A DNA stretch of 55,468 bases from Vallitalea sp. GTDB taxonomy: Bacteria > Bacillota > Clostridia > Lachnospirales > Vallitaleaceae. A program made the position numbers and the translations under genes. The stretch lies in assembly GCA_025210235.1 (NCBI GenBank), contig JAOASG010000014.1, forward strand, positions 1-55,468, given 5' to 3'. The notes under the pieces are model-generated. The model ran no database searches and had not been told where the DNA came from. It saw nothing but the letters and a program-made list of their open reading frames with translations. Shown piece after piece: positions 1 to 10,059 of the stretch; positions within the stretch are counted from its first letter, which is position 1, and every line of letters starts with the position of its first letter.

Positions 1-302
1 CCATTATATAGCATAGAAAGTGCCATTGATATACTAGCTGGAGATATAAATACTTTAATATTTTCTTCATTTAGTTCCTTAAATAGTTTAATAGCGAATT
101 TATTATTGGAACCAACAAAATCTTCCTTTATATCCTTAGCTAATTCATTAGCTTGTATCTTTCTTTCCTTAACTTCATTCTCCGAATAATTAACTTTATT
201 GTATGTATTAACTTTATTATTTCCTGTATCAAAAACTGTATTACTTACACATGATGTCATAAATAAGCACGTACTTACTAGTAATAAAATTATCTTTTTC
301 AT
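1..302 (-). CDS. Serpin-family lipoprotein, second tandem copy (partial, cut by window edge)
   Basis: This is the N-terminal hundred codons of a second serpin. It aligns without gaps to bases 1319-1620 of the complete neighbour, with about 13 substitutions in 302 bases, so it is a recent tandem duplicate. It starts with the same lipoprotein signal peptide (Met-Lys-Lys, hydrophobic stretch, Thr-Ser-Cys lipobox) and should be anchored outside the membrane. The ATG at 302 follows a TTAGGAG ribosome binding site. The gene begins 31 bases after the stop of the first copy, so the two are probably co-transcribed. The inhibitory loop lies outside the window, so its protease target cannot be read. Confidence 0.9.
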   Translation of the reverse strand, partial: MKKIILLLVSTCLFMTSCVSNTVFDTGNNKVNTYNKVNYSENEVKERKIQANELAKDIKEDFVGSNNKFAIKLFKELNEENIKVFISPASISMALSMLYN

Positions 303-333
303 TTTAATTACTCCTAAATTTTACTTATTTTTA

Positions 334-1620
334 TTATAACTTATTAACAACTCCCATAAATAATATTGTTCCCGTTCTATCATCTCTTATTATATAAAAA
401 AATGGTTTATCTGCAATAAATTCTGGTTTAAATTCTTCTTCACTTTGGCAACTTTTTGTATTTTCTTCAATAATTGTTGCTGCTGCTGCCTCTGTTCCTT
501 TTTCATCTACTTCTATAACCGCTTTATGCTTAACTGATGTAGTATAACTTTCTCTGTTTATCTGTTCAAAGTTTGCTAAACTGGGATCAAAAGCATCTGT
601 TATTCCCATATTTATTAGGACATCTTTTAATTCTTTTATTCCATATTCAACTTTAAACTTAGGAATTTTAACTCTCACATTTGAATAATATTTAAAGGAA
701 TTAAAATAATCATCTAATTTATTCTTTGATAAATCATTAATGAATTCATTAATATTATTTTCTCCTTTTGTAACAAAAGCATACATAGATACTTCCCCAT
801 CTTTATATGGAAGTCTTACAGCATTTATTTCATCATCATAATAATATGTAAATCCTTCTTTTTGATTCATCATCTTTACATTGCTTATACTACCATCACT
901 ATTATTAAAGTTATCCTTCTTTGTAGCTCTTTCTTTAAAGGCATTCTCCCAAGTTGCATTAAAATAAATAGCATTTATTAGATACATAATTGTATTAGGT
1001 TCGATCTTGTTGATCATTTTTTTAATTAGCCCATTAGTACTAATATCTATCCAATCATTAATTTTATTTACTGTCTTTTTATCATTAAAATCTTCATTAT
1101 ATACTGCACTATTATAATTACTGTTAACTGTATTAATATAATCATCATTAACTTCATAATGTTTATTTATCCACATAGAATTAGATATTATAACATCTAT
1201 ATTATCTATTTTACTAAACCTTCCCATTAAGTTTTTATATTGCTCATTAATATATTTCATGTCATAATTATTATAATATAATGTATCTGATATTTGTTTC
1301 TTGGTATTACCTTCTGATCCATTATATAGCATAGAAAGTGCCATTGATATACTAGCTGGAGATATAAATACATTAATATTTTCTTCATTTAGTTCCTTAA
1401 ATAGTTTGATAGCGAATTTATTATTGGAACTAACAAAATCTTCCTTTATATCCTTAGCTAATTCCTTAGCCTGTATCTTTCTTTGTTTAACTTCATTCTC
1501 TGAATAATTAACTTTCTTGTATGTATTAACTTTATTTTTTCCTGTATCAAAAACTGTATTACTTACACATGATGTCATAAATAAGCACGAACTTACTACT
1601 AATAAAATAATCTTTTTCAT
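334..1620 (-). CDS. Serpin (serine protease inhibitor) lipoprotein
   Basis: 428-residue serpin with an N-terminal lipoprotein signal peptide (lipobox Met-Thr-Ser-Cys near residue 18), so probably displayed on the outer face of the membrane. The C-terminal half shows the serpin hallmarks: the hinge GTEAAAAT at residues 375-382, typical of inhibitory serpins, and the signature ADKPFFYIIRD followed by TGTILFMG. Counting from the hinge places P1-P1' at Lys389-Ser390, which suggests inhibition of a trypsin-like protease; this is inference from alignment to the canonical loop. Length is close to the usual 370-420 plus leader. A GGGGAGGA ribosome binding site precedes the ATG. The near-identical copy follows immediately downstream. 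Confidence 0.96.
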   Translation of the reverse strand: MKKIILLVVSSCLFMTSCVSNTVFDTGKNKVNTYKKVNYSENEVKQRKIQAKELAKDIKEDFVSSNNKFAIKLFKELNEENINVFISPASISMALSMLYNGSEGNTKKQISDTLYYNNYDMKYINEQYKNLMGRFSKIDNIDVIISNSMWINKHYEVNDDYINTVNSNYNSAVYNEDFNDKKTVNKINDWIDISTNGLIKKMINKIEPNTIMYLINAIYFNATWENAFKERATKKDNFNNSDGSISNVKMMNQKEGFTYYYDDEINAVRLPYKDGEVSMYAFVTKGENNINEFINDLSKNKLDDYFNSFKYYSNVRVKIPKFKVEYGIKELKDVLINMGITDAFDPSLANFEQINRESYTTSVKHKAVIEVDEKGTEAAAATIIEENTKSCQSEEEFKPEFIADKPFFYIIRDDRTGTILFMGVVNKL

Positions 1621-1911
1621 AATATCCTCCCCATATTTAATTATTTTGTTATAGATAATTTAAAAACTCTTATTAATAATTCTCTAAAGAATCAATAAAT
1701 ATAGCTTTGAAACTACTTATACTCAATTATTAGACGATTATAAATTAGATTATGTTCCATAAAAAACCTTTAAAGTTATTAAAGCACCTTCAATAACTAT
1801 AGATAAAAAGATATAAGAATGTTTTAACTACGAGTAGGTTGATAGATATTAAAAAGTAGTGACTTTAAATTCTCCATCAACCTACGACCGTATTTCACAG
1901 TTAAAAATTTA
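1621..1911. other. Intergenic region with a loose inverted repeat
   Basis: About 290 bases between the SASP gene and the serpin pair. The only clear structure is a 10-bp inverted repeat, GTAGGTTGAT at 1834-1843 and ATCAACCTAC at 1876-1885, with a 32-base loop. It lies just downstream of the SASP stop on the minus strand, where a terminator would be expected, but no U tract follows. The promoter for the serpins must lie in this stretch, but no convincing -35/-10 pair could be assigned. Confidence 0.4.
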
Positions 1912-2106
1912 TTATCTATTTTTATTTCTTTTACGTTTAGTCATTAATCCCCCAATTCTACCTGTTTCTTTGGCAGTTAATGATTTCCATCCACTTTTAT
2001 TAACTTTATCTAATAAGCCTAATTCCCCAGCAATTTCATATTTAAGTTTCTCATTTTCTTCAATTATTTTTTTTCCTTTTTCATCTTTAATATTATTATT
2101 TTCCAT
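1912..2106 (-). CDS. Small acid-soluble spore protein, alpha/beta type
   Basis: 64 residues. The middle contains KYEIAGELG, matching the conserved cleavage site of the germination protease GPR in alpha/beta-type SASPs. The C-terminal part (GWKSLTAKETGRIGG then MTKRKRNK) matches the second conserved DNA-binding block of the shorter, minor SASPs. Such proteins coat and protect DNA in the spore and are degraded at germination. Start ATG at 2106 follows a GGGTGG ribosome binding site. It is a monocistronic gene between addA and the serpins. Its presence shows the organism forms endospores. Confidence 0.9.
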   Translation of the reverse strand: MENNNIKDEKGKKIIEENEKLKYEIAGELGLLDKVNKSGWKSLTAKETGRIGGLMTKRKRNKNR

Positions 2107-2218
2107 ATATAACCACCCTTTCTTATTTAAATTATGGGATTTTAAATTATATTTTATACATAGTATTTAGAATTCATTAGTTTTCAATATTTTTCTTTAC
2201 AATACAGAAAAACAACAT

Positions 2219-2250
2219 TAAAAAAGTAACCTCTCATGGAGATTACCTTT
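2219..2250 (-). terminator. Rho-independent terminator after addA
   Basis: On the minus strand a stem of about 12 bp (AAAGGTAATCTC pairing with GAGGTTACTTTT, with two G-U pairs, loop CATGA) is followed by a T run. It starts about 15 bases after the addA stop codon, so it should end the long addB-ATPase-addA transcription unit. Confidence 0.85.
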
Positions 2251-2264
2251 AATTAATCTATGAA

Positions 2265-5200
2265 TTATATCCTTATTTCTCTTCCAATACTAAAAGCATA
2301 TAATATTTTCTCAGATACTTTTCTACCTGTAATACTTTCAAGTGCCATAGCATATAATTCCATTTGCTTTTTATATCTAGTAATCAACTTTTCCTCTTCA
2401 TCATCTGTAATATAATCTGTCTTATAATCTACTAATATAATATTGTTATCTTCAATAAAAAAGCAGTCAATAACACCTTGAATTAGTACTTTCTCATCTC
2501 TATCACAATCCAAATAAATATCTTTTATAGGAACACCTAATACAAAAGGAACCTCTCTCTTTAACAATCCTTTTTGCTCTGCATTAACCATTCGATTTAA
2601 TAACTTACTCTTACTAAATTGTAAAATCGATTTTATTCTTATACCTTTTATTTCTTTTTCAGTAAGAATTTCATGTTCTTGTAAATTGTTTAAGTAATTA
2701 ATATTATAATTATAATCATGTAACTTATGAAAATCAATGTGTTGCATTACTTTATGGAATGCTGTACCCCTTTCACCTGCTGTTAGTGCTAGTTTTTCTT
2801 CCATAAATTTTGGCTTATATGGTTCAAAAGTGTTAAACATATCTTCATGTTCTACTGATACATCCGATTCATTTTGCCTTTTTATTTCAGAAACAGATAT
2901 TTTAACAGGTTTTAATACAACATCTTTATAATCATATATCCAATTAAGATTTTCCTCAAAAAAATCCTTTGGATAATCGCTGTATGATTTGTCAAAATTC
3001 CAATTTAATAGGTCTTGACAAGATTCTTGTTTTATTTCATTTATTTTTTTCTCTTTACTAATAATACCATCAATTGAAACTACTTTAATATTCCAAGAAG
3101 ATTCATGATAAAATAATTCTTCTGGCAAACTTATAGATGTATTATTTAACAACTTTCTAATTTCTTCCCCATCTCTATGTCTAAGTAAAGTTGGTATTAT
3201 CCAATCTAAATATGAATTACCATTATTTATAAGTGTTGATATTAGAAGCTTATCTTGTAAAAATAGATATCTACTTATTTTATTTGCTTTCTTCAAAAAA
3301 TCTTTACAACTTCCTACTAAGATTAGTTTTTCCCTTGCTCTAGTAAAAGCAACATATAAAATTCTTAGCTCCTCAGATAAACTTTCATTCTTAATTTTTC
3401 TTCTAATAATTGATTTTGGTATAGTCTTTGTTTCATATCGCATTTCATAATTTACGTATTTAGGTCCAAATCCTAAATCTTGATGTAATAAAATTGATTT
3501 ATTTAAATCTTGCATATTAAACTGTTTACCTATTCCCGCAATAAAAACAATAGGAAATTCTAACCCCTTACTCTTATGAATACTCATTATCCTTACTAAA
3601 TTTTCACTTTCCCCGAAAATACTAGCTTCTCCCATATCAATAGAATACTTATTTATTTTTTCTAAATATCTAATAAAATTAAATAATCCTTTATAACTAG
3701 TTGATTCATATTTAATCGCTTTATCAACAAGTAGATCTAAATTTGCCCTTCTTTGTCTACCACCTGTCATAACTGAAACATAATTATAATACTTAGAAAT
3801 ATCATAAATATCTATAATTAGTTCATTTAGAGACAGATAGATTGCTTTTTTTCTCCATCCTTTTAAAAGATTATTAAATCTTATTAACTTTTTACTAAGT
3901 TCACTATCATCAATGCTTCCTAAAACATATTGCTCATAAGCATCATAGAATTCTCCATTTTGAAGGCAATTTTTAATCATAACTAATTCATCTGCTTTTA
4001 ACCCAACTATAGGTGACCTTAATACAGCAATTAGTGGAATATCTTGTCTAGGATTATCAATTATTTTTAATAATGAAAGTATAGTCTTTACTTCTATTGT
4101 ATCAAAATAACCAGAAGTTGTATCTGCATAAGCAGGAACATCATAGTTAAGTAATTCTTGCACAAATATATCAGCTTGACTACTAGTACTTCTCATTAAA
4201 ATAACAATATCCTTATACATAGCTGGTCTGTAATTTCCAAGTTTTTTATCATAAATATAGTAAGGATTATTATTACTAACTAATTGTTTTATTCTATCAG
4301 CAATAACTTTGGCTTCCAATTCTTCTCTTGCTACTTCTTCTTCACTACTATTATTACTTTCATCAACTATAATAACTTCTGTTGGTCCTGCAAAGTCACC
4401 TTCTTGTATTTCTTCATAAGTTGCCCCTAAATTTAAAGCAGCCGAATCATCATATATAACATCTCCATAATCCTTAGACATTATTTGGCTAAATACATAG
4501 TTAGTAGAATCAATAATACTCTTTCTACTTCTGAAATTTTTGTGCAAATCAATTCTTTGATATTTGCTTTCATCTATAGTATATGTGTTATATTTATACA
4601 TAAAAAGTTCTGGTTTGGCTAATCGAAATTTATAAATACTTTGTTTTACATCACCAACCATAAATATATTAGGTTCATTTTGAATTACTTTTGATACGCT
4701 TGTTAAAATAGTTTCTTGTACTAAATTACTATCTTGATATTCATCAATAAGAATTTCACTAAATTTGTCTTGTAATTCTATAGCAGCATTAGAAGGAACT
4801 TTTTCTCCTTCATTATCATCACTAATTAATATCCTTAATGCATAATGCTCTATATCATTAAAATCAATAATATTTTTATCCATTTTACTATTTTGGTATT
4901 TATGTATAAATTCTTTTACAAGATTGCATAACGTTTTAATGATAGGGTAAGTGTTTGAAATATCTTTCATCATGCTTTCTTTACTTTTAAAAAAGAATTC
5001 TAATTTAAGCTTATTAAAACTATCTTTAACATCATCTCTTATATCTTTTACTATTTCCTGTAAGTTTTTATCTATATCTTTTTTACATCTTCCAATAGCA
5101 TCAAACTGGATATTCATTATTTCTTGGGAAATATTTTCAAAAGAAGTATCTAATACACTACTCAGAGTTTGTAATTTTTTTATATCTAATTTAATAGCAT

Positions 5201-5951
5201 CTAAATATCCTATTGGTCCATTATCATTTTCACATATTATTTCACATTCTTGCAATAATTTAATAAATAATGGTATCTCTTTCTTTAATACTTTAGTAAT
5301 CATTTTATTCCATTGATGATTTTCTATATTAACCGTTTTTTGTACATTTAACTCCTCTACTTTTTCATCCAACCAAACTTCTGGCCATGGATTACTCATA
5401 GCAAATTTATATAATTCTAATATTAATTCCTCTATTTTATTATCTGATTTTCCAGTTGTATAACTTTCTATTAGTGCTATAAAATCTCCATTATTCTCCT
5501 GTTGATATTTTTCTTCTAACAATTCATTTATAGTATCACTTCTTAAAAGAATAAGTTCAGTTTCATCAGCTATTCTAAATGAAGGGTCTAAATTAATTAA
5601 ATGAAAATTGTTTTTTATTACATTAAGACAAAAAGCATGTATAGTCATAATGTTTGCATTAGGCAATAAAGATAATTGTTTATGTAAATATTGATTTTCA
5701 GGATTATTATCTATTTTAGTTTCCAATGCTTCTGCTATTCTTTCTCTCATTTCTGATGCCGCAGCATTTGTAAATGTAACAACTAAAAGACTATCTATAG
5801 GCACAGGTTCTTCTTCATTAGTTATTATTTGAATAATCCGTTCAACTAGAACTGCTGTTTTTCCTGAACCTGCTGCAGCTGAAACTAGTAAATTTCTATT
5901 TCTTGTATCAATTACACTTTGTTGTTCAATAGTCCAATTCATAGATGCCAT
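2265..5951 (-). CDS. addA: ATP-dependent helicase/nuclease subunit A (AddA)
   Basis: 1228 residues, the usual AddA length. Residues 25-32 are the UvrD-type Walker A motif AAAGSGKT. DEYQDSN (motif II) and the TFTNAAASEMR and VAFTRAREKL helicase motifs follow in order. The C-terminal RecB-type nuclease domain shows VDYKTD with its metal and catalytic residues. AddAB unwinds and resects double-strand DNA ends up to a Chi-like site for RecA-dependent repair. ATG at 5951 with AAGGGG seven bases upstream is preferred over the ATG three codons later. It lies 68 bases after the ATPase subunit D stop. Its partner addB is not adjacent but about 9 kb upstream, beyond the whole ATPase operon. Confidence 0.98.
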   Translation of the reverse strand: MASMNWTIEQQSVIDTRNRNLLVSAAAGSGKTAVLVERIIQIITNEEEPVPIDSLLVVTFTNAAASEMRERIAEALETKIDNNPENQYLHKQLSLLPNANIMTIHAFCLNVIKNNFHLINLDPSFRIADETELILLRSDTINELLEEKYQQENNGDFIALIESYTTGKSDNKIEELILELYKFAMSNPWPEVWLDEKVEELNVQKTVNIENHQWNKMITKVLKKEIPLFIKLLQECEIICENDNGPIGYLDAIKLDIKKLQTLSSVLDTSFENISQEIMNIQFDAIGRCKKDIDKNLQEIVKDIRDDVKDSFNKLKLEFFFKSKESMMKDISNTYPIIKTLCNLVKEFIHKYQNSKMDKNIIDFNDIEHYALRILISDDNEGEKVPSNAAIELQDKFSEILIDEYQDSNLVQETILTSVSKVIQNEPNIFMVGDVKQSIYKFRLAKPELFMYKYNTYTIDESKYQRIDLHKNFRSRKSIIDSTNYVFSQIMSKDYGDVIYDDSAALNLGATYEEIQEGDFAGPTEVIIVDESNNSSEEEVAREELEAKVIADRIKQLVSNNNPYYIYDKKLGNYRPAMYKDIVILMRSTSSQADIFVQELLNYDVPAYADTTSGYFDTIEVKTILSLLKIIDNPRQDIPLIAVLRSPIVGLKADELVMIKNCLQNGEFYDAYEQYVLGSIDDSELSKKLIRFNNLLKGWRKKAIYLSLNELIIDIYDISKYYNYVSVMTGGRQRRANLDLLVDKAIKYESTSYKGLFNFIRYLEKINKYSIDMGEASIFGESENLVRIMSIHKSKGLEFPIVFIAGIGKQFNMQDLNKSILLHQDLGFGPKYVNYEMRYETKTIPKSIIRRKIKNESLSEELRILYVAFTRAREKLILVGSCKDFLKKANKISRYLFLQDKLLISTLINNGNSYLDWIIPTLLRHRDGEEIRKLLNNTSISLPEELFYHESSWNIKVVSIDGIISKEKKINEIKQESCQDLLNWNFDKSYSDYPKDFFEENLNWIYDYKDVVLKPVKISVSEIKRQNESDVSVEHEDMFNTFEPYKPKFMEEKLALTAGERGTAFHKVMQHIDFHKLHDYNYNINYLNNLQEHEILTEKEIKGIRIKSILQFSKSKLLNRMVNAEQKGLLKREVPFVLGVPIKDIYLDCDRDEKVLIQGVIDCFFIEDNNIILVDYKTDYITDDEEEKLITRYKKQMELYAMALESITGRKVSEKILYAFSIGREIRI

Positions 5952-6019
5952 ATTTATTCCCCTTCATTCCCTGATCTAGAGCATTTCTTCTGTGAATACT
6001 ACTAATAAAACATAATTTT

Positions 6020-6628
6020 TTAACACTTCTTAATCATCTTAAGTCTTGTAAATTCTTCTCTTTCTTTTTCTTCTAATGCATTTTGAATATGTCTAGTTAA
6101 CTCTGTATATCTTGGTATCATTATATTCTTAAGAGCATTTGCTCTTTTTTGAGTTCTTTTAATATTTATTGCAAGTCTATATATAGCATTTTCTATTTCT
6201 GCCATAACTACAGTAAGTTGCTTAACTTTATAAAACTTGCTAAAAGCTTCATCTAAAGATAACGTAGTTCTTGCAAAACCATACTGAGGATGTATTTCTT
6301 CCTGTGGAATACTGATTATTGGTATCTCTACACCCATGATACTTCTAACTTTTATCTCAATATTTTTTTCTTCTTCTACAGCAGTAGCAATTTGTTCAAC
6401 TGTACTTATACCTGTTGACATATTTGCGCTTTGAAGAGCATTATAAGCCTCTGTAAAAGTCGTATCTATCTGAGATTGAATCTCTTGTGCCTTATCTATA
6501 AGTAGCATCATTTCTCTTACCAATATATTTCTTTTCTTATCTAATAGCTCATAACCTTGCTTTGATAATTTAAGAGTATTTTTTGCAACAATCAAGTTCC
6601 CTTTAGTAGGAAATAATGTTGTATCCAT
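6020..6628 (-). CDS. atpD: V-type ATPase subunit D
   Basis: 202 residues from the ATG at 6628. A GTG three codons upstream (6637) also keeps the frame open, but it abuts the AAGGAAA ribosome binding site, whereas the ATG has normal spacing. The start MDTTLFPTKGNL is typical of the D/NtpD central-stalk subunit. Two long alpha-helical coiled-coil stretches at both ends flank a short globular middle, as expected for the rotor shaft that turns inside the A3B3 head. It is the last ATPase gene of the operon, and addA follows 68 bases later. Confidence 0.96.
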   Translation of the reverse strand: MDTTLFPTKGNLIVAKNTLKLSKQGYELLDKKRNILVREMMLLIDKAQEIQSQIDTTFTEAYNALQSANMSTGISTVEQIATAVEEEKNIEIKVRSIMGVEIPIISIPQEEIHPQYGFARTTLSLDEAFSKFYKVKQLTVVMAEIENAIYRLAINIKRTQKRANALKNIMIPRYTELTRHIQNALEEKEREEFTRLKMIKKC

Positions 6629-6687
6629 ATTATTCACTTTCCTTTTTTATTATTAAAGTAAATACCATTTTAAATAACATTTGTCTT

Positions 6688-6864
6688 TCAATAGAACAAT
6701 GCATAAGTCAGAATGATAGCAATTATTGCGGAAATTGTCAAAACAAATGCCTCTATTTTAAAAACTTCCATATTACTAAAATCATCATTTCCATAATTTT
6801 TACAAGAATTCTTATAATATTCGAGATTTCTAGGCTCATATGGCAAATGAAATATTTCATTCAT
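6688..6864 (-). CDS. Small single-span membrane protein inside the V-ATPase operon
   Basis: 58 codons, ATG at 6864, TGA at 6688-6690. The ribosome binding site GAGGAAGG is formed by the last codons of subunit B, ten bases upstream, so translation is probably coupled to atpB. The first 35 or so residues are polar (MNEIFHLPYEPRNLEYYKNS at the start). The C-terminal residues, roughly 40-58, are hydrophobic (VLTISAIIAIILTYALFY), giving a likely C-terminal transmembrane helix. No family was recognised. Enterococcus hirae has a small ntpH gene in its ntp operon, but after ntpD and without evident similarity. It could be an accessory or assembly factor for the ATPase. Confidence 0.65.
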   Translation of the reverse strand: MNEIFHLPYEPRNLEYYKNSCKNYGNDDFSNMEVFKIEAFVLTISAIIAIILTYALFY

Positions 6865-6870
6865 TTTTAT

Positions 6871-8262
6871 TTAACCTTCCTCAACATAAGGTTGATAATA
6901 CGTATTTAATATTTTTTCATCTACTCTATCTAGCTCTTCTTTTGGAAGTATACCTAGTAATCTCCAACCGAGATCTAAAGTTGATTCCATATATCGATTC
7001 TCATCTCTAGCTTGAGCTACAAATAATTCTTCAAATATTTTACCAAATTCCATATATTTCTTATCTAATTCAGAAAGTTCATCTTCCCCAATTACAGATG
7101 CTAAAGCTTTAACTTCTTGAACATGGGCATAGGAAGCAAATAATTGGTTAGCAATTTGAGGGTGATCCTCTCTAGTAAAACCTTCACCTATACCATCTTT
7201 CATAAGTCTTGATAATGATGGTATTACAATAATAGGTGGATATATACCCTTTTGATATAGTCCTCTATCAAGAACAATCTGTCCTTCTGTAATATAACCT
7301 GTTAAATCTGGAATTGGATGGGTTATATCATCATTTGGCATAGTTAGTATTGGAATCTGAGTAATTGAACCTGATCTATCCTTTAACATTCCTGCTCTTT
7401 CATATAAGGAAGCAAGATCACTATACATATACCCTGGGAAACCTTTTCTACTTGGAATTTCCCCTTTTGAAGAAGAAATTTCTCTTAACGCTTCACAGTA
7501 TGAAGTCATATCTGTTAAAATAACTAGAACGTGCATATTATGTTCAAAGGCTAAGTATTCTGCTGTCGTTAAGGCACATCTAGGTGTAACAACCCTTTCC
7601 ACAACTGGGTCGTTAGCACAATTTAAAAACATAACAACTTTTTGTAATACACCACTTTCTTCAAAACTTCTTCTAAAATATTCTGCCACATCATTTTTAA
7701 CACCCATTGCTCCAAATACTACTGCGAAATTATTTTCATCATCTTCACCAGTTAATCTAGCTTGTTTGACAATTTGAACAGCAAGAGCATCATGAGACAA
7801 ACCATTTCCAGAAAAAACAGGTAACTTTTGTCCTCTAATAAGTGTAGTAAGTCCATCTATAGCAGAAATACCTGTTTGAATATAATTTCTTGGATACTCT
7901 CTAGATATTGGATTAATAGGGCTCCCGTTAATATCTTTATAGACATCAGGTATAATGTCTCCAAGTCCATCTATTGGTCTACCCAATCCGTCAAAAGTTC
8001 TACCTAATATCTCTTTTGAAAGAGGTATTTCTAGAGCTTTACCTCTAAATTTTGTTCTTGTATTATAACTAGAAACTCCCGTCGTTCCCTCAAATACTTG
8101 GATAACCGCAATATCATCTTTTAGTTCAATAACTCTTCCAACTCTATCTTCTCCATTTTCAAGTTTAATATCAACCATTTCTTCATATGATACATCTTTT
8201 ACTCCCTCAATAATTACAAGGGATCCGGTTACTTGTTTTAATCCTAAATATTCTATACTCAT
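6871..8262 (-). CDS. atpB: V-type ATPase subunit B
   Basis: 463 residues, full length for the non-catalytic B subunit that alternates with A in the hexameric head. It starts [20 protein letters not shown], and internal blocks such as [27 protein letters not shown] and [16 protein letters not shown] are diagnostic. The P-loop of the A subunit is replaced by SGNGLSHD, as usual for B. Its ATG overlaps the subunit A stop in an ATGA, indicating translational coupling. The small 58-codon ORF starts seven bases after its stop. Confidence 0.98.
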   Translation of the reverse strand: MSIEYLGLKQVTGSLVIIEGVKDVSYEEMVDIKLENGEDRVGRVIELKDDIAVIQVFEGTTGVSSYNTRTKFRGKALEIPLSKEILGRTFDGLGRPIDGLGDIIPDVYKDINGSPINPISREYPRNYIQTGISAIDGLTTLIRGQKLPVFSGNGLSHDALAVQIVKQARLTGEDDENNFAVVFGAMGVKNDVAEYFRRSFEESGVLQKVVMFLNCANDPVVERVVTPRCALTTAEYLAFEHNMHVLVILTDMTSYCEALREISSSKGEIPSRKGFPGYMYSDLASLYERAGMLKDRSGSITQIPILTMPNDDITHPIPDLTGYITEGQIVLDRGLYQKGIYPPIIVIPSLSRLMKDGIGEGFTREDHPQIANQLFASYAHVQEVKALASVIGEDELSELDKKYMEFGKIFEELFVAQARDENRYMESTLDLGWRLLGILPKEELDRVDEKILNTYYQPYVEEG

Positions 8263-10049
8263 AGCTTCTTCCTTTCGAAACTCTTATAGCTTTCCTTTAC
8301 TTCCTCATAGAAATTATCAATTTTGTCTTGTAATATATCAAATTCTTTTAAGTTATCATTACTAATTTTATACTTCATCTTGATCATATAATCATATATA
8401 CCTGTTTTCCTAAGTTGTGACATAGGTATACCTGCATTAATAAGTTTTTTTGACTTATCATGTAAATATAAAATAATTTCCATCATTTTATATTGTTTTT
8501 TCATTGGGACATAGGTATCAATATCATTAAATGCATTTTGTTGTAAAAATCCTAATCTAATAACCTTTGAAATATCAAGAGTTAATTTTTGATCCTCTGG
8601 TAAGATATCTCCTCCAATTAACTTAACAATTTCCATTAGCTTACTTTCTTGCTGTAGTAAACTTACTATCCTAGTTCTTAAATTAAAGAAATCCTCTGCT
8701 ACTTTTTCCTCATACCAATTTTCTAGATCATCAATATATTCACTATAACTATTTAGCCAATGAATAGCTGGGTAATGCCTTGAATAAGCTAATTGTCTAT
8801 CAAGTCCCCAAAAACATCTAACAAATCTTTTGGTGTTTTGAGTTACAGGCTCTGAAAAATCCCCTCCTTGAGGTGAAACAGCGCCAATTATACTTACTGA
8901 ACCTTCACTATCATTTAGATTATCTACATACCCTGCTCTTTCATAAAACTGTGATAATCTAGATGGTAAATAAGCTGGAAATCCTTCTTCCGCTGGCATT
9001 TCCTCAAGTCTACCTGATATCTCTCTTAATGCTTCAGCCCATCTTGATGTTGAATCTGCCATTATAGCTACGTGATAACCCATGTCTCTATAATACTCAG
9101 CTAAAGTTATACCTGTATATATTGAAGCTTCTCTAGCTGCAACTGGCATATTAGAAGTATTAGCAATTAGTATAGTTCTATCCATAAGGGATTTACCTGA
9201 TTTGGGGTCAATTAATTTAGGAAAATCTTCTAGAACTTCTGTAATTTCATTGCCTCGTTCTCCACAACCTATATATACAATAATATCTGCATCGCTCCAT
9301 TTTGCAAGCTGATGTTGTGTCATTGTTTTTCCAGTTCCAAAACCACCAGGAATAGATGCAGTCCCTCCTTTAGCTATTGGAAATAGGGTATCAATAACTC
9401 TTTGACCTGTAACAAGTGGTATTGTAAGTCTTCTCCTATTTTTAAAAGGTCTAGGCATTCTTACAGGCCATTTCTGAATTAAATCTAATTCTTTTATTTC
9501 ATCTTCATTAGTTCTAATTTTAACAATTACATCGTGAACTTTATATCTTCCACTAGGAACTACATACTCTACCGTTCCAGAAATATCAGGGTGTAACATA
9601 ACCTTATGTACTACTAGGTCAGTTTCTTTAATCTCGGCTATTATATCTCCACCTATTAAAGTATCTCCTTTATTTACTATAATGTCTACAACCCATTCTT
9701 TTTCTGTATTTAAAGACTCTAATTCTAATCCTTTTCCTATAAATGAACCAGATATATCTTCAATTCTCTTTAATGGACGTTGAATTCCATCAAAAACTCC
9801 ACCTATAATACCAGGTCCAAGTTGAAGGGATAAAGGTTCTCCAGTAGATATCACAGGCTCACCAACCTTTATTCCAGTAGTTGATTCATACACCTGTACA
9901 ATAATATCTTCATTCTCAATACTAATGACTTCTCCTATTAGTTTTTCTTTTCCTACTAAAACCATTTCTAGCATTTTAAATTTGCTTTCGCCTCTTACGG
10001 TTACAACAGGTCCGTTTACTCCTACAATTCTATCATCTTGGTTCAACAT
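8259..10049 (-). CDS. atpA: V-type ATPase catalytic subunit A
   Basis: 596 residues from the ATG at 10049 ([18 protein letters not shown]). A TTG six codons upstream keeps the frame but lacks a good ribosome binding site; AAGGTG sits just before the ATG. Walker A is GGFGTGKT near residues 235-242, and the A-specific non-homologous insert lies before it. This is the ATP-hydrolysing or ATP-synthesising subunit of the V1/A1 head. It begins 10 bases after the subunit E stop and overlaps subunit B by four bases. Confidence 0.98.
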   Translation of the reverse strand: MLNQDDRIVGVNGPVVTVRGESKFKMLEMVLVGKEKLIGEVISIENEDIIVQVYESTTGIKVGEPVISTGEPLSLQLGPGIIGGVFDGIQRPLKRIEDISGSFIGKGLELESLNTEKEWVVDIIVNKGDTLIGGDIIAEIKETDLVVHKVMLHPDISGTVEYVVPSGRYKVHDVIVKIRTNEDEIKELDLIQKWPVRMPRPFKNRRRLTIPLVTGQRVIDTLFPIAKGGTASIPGGFGTGKTMTQHQLAKWSDADIIVYIGCGERGNEITEVLEDFPKLIDPKSGKSLMDRTILIANTSNMPVAAREASIYTGITLAEYYRDMGYHVAIMADSTSRWAEALREISGRLEEMPAEEGFPAYLPSRLSQFYERAGYVDNLNDSEGSVSIIGAVSPQGGDFSEPVTQNTKRFVRCFWGLDRQLAYSRHYPAIHWLNSYSEYIDDLENWYEEKVAEDFFNLRTRIVSLLQQESKLMEIVKLIGGDILPEDQKLTLDISKVIRLGFLQQNAFNDIDTYVPMKKQYKMMEIILYLHDKSKKLINAGIPMSQLRKTGIYDYMIKMKYKISNDNLKEFDILQDKIDNFYEEVKESYKSFERKKL

Positions 10050-10059
10050 CTCACCTTCT

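Noticed and set aside
1301..1507. Plus-strand frames inside the serpin, ATPase and glycosyltransferase genes
   Set aside because: They lie antisense within well supported genes and have no family signature; they are by-products of AT-rich coding sequence.
6616..6909. 97-codon plus-strand frame opposite the ATPase D-B gap
   Set aside because: It runs antisense to the better supported 58-codon minus-strand ORF and has no ribosome binding site.
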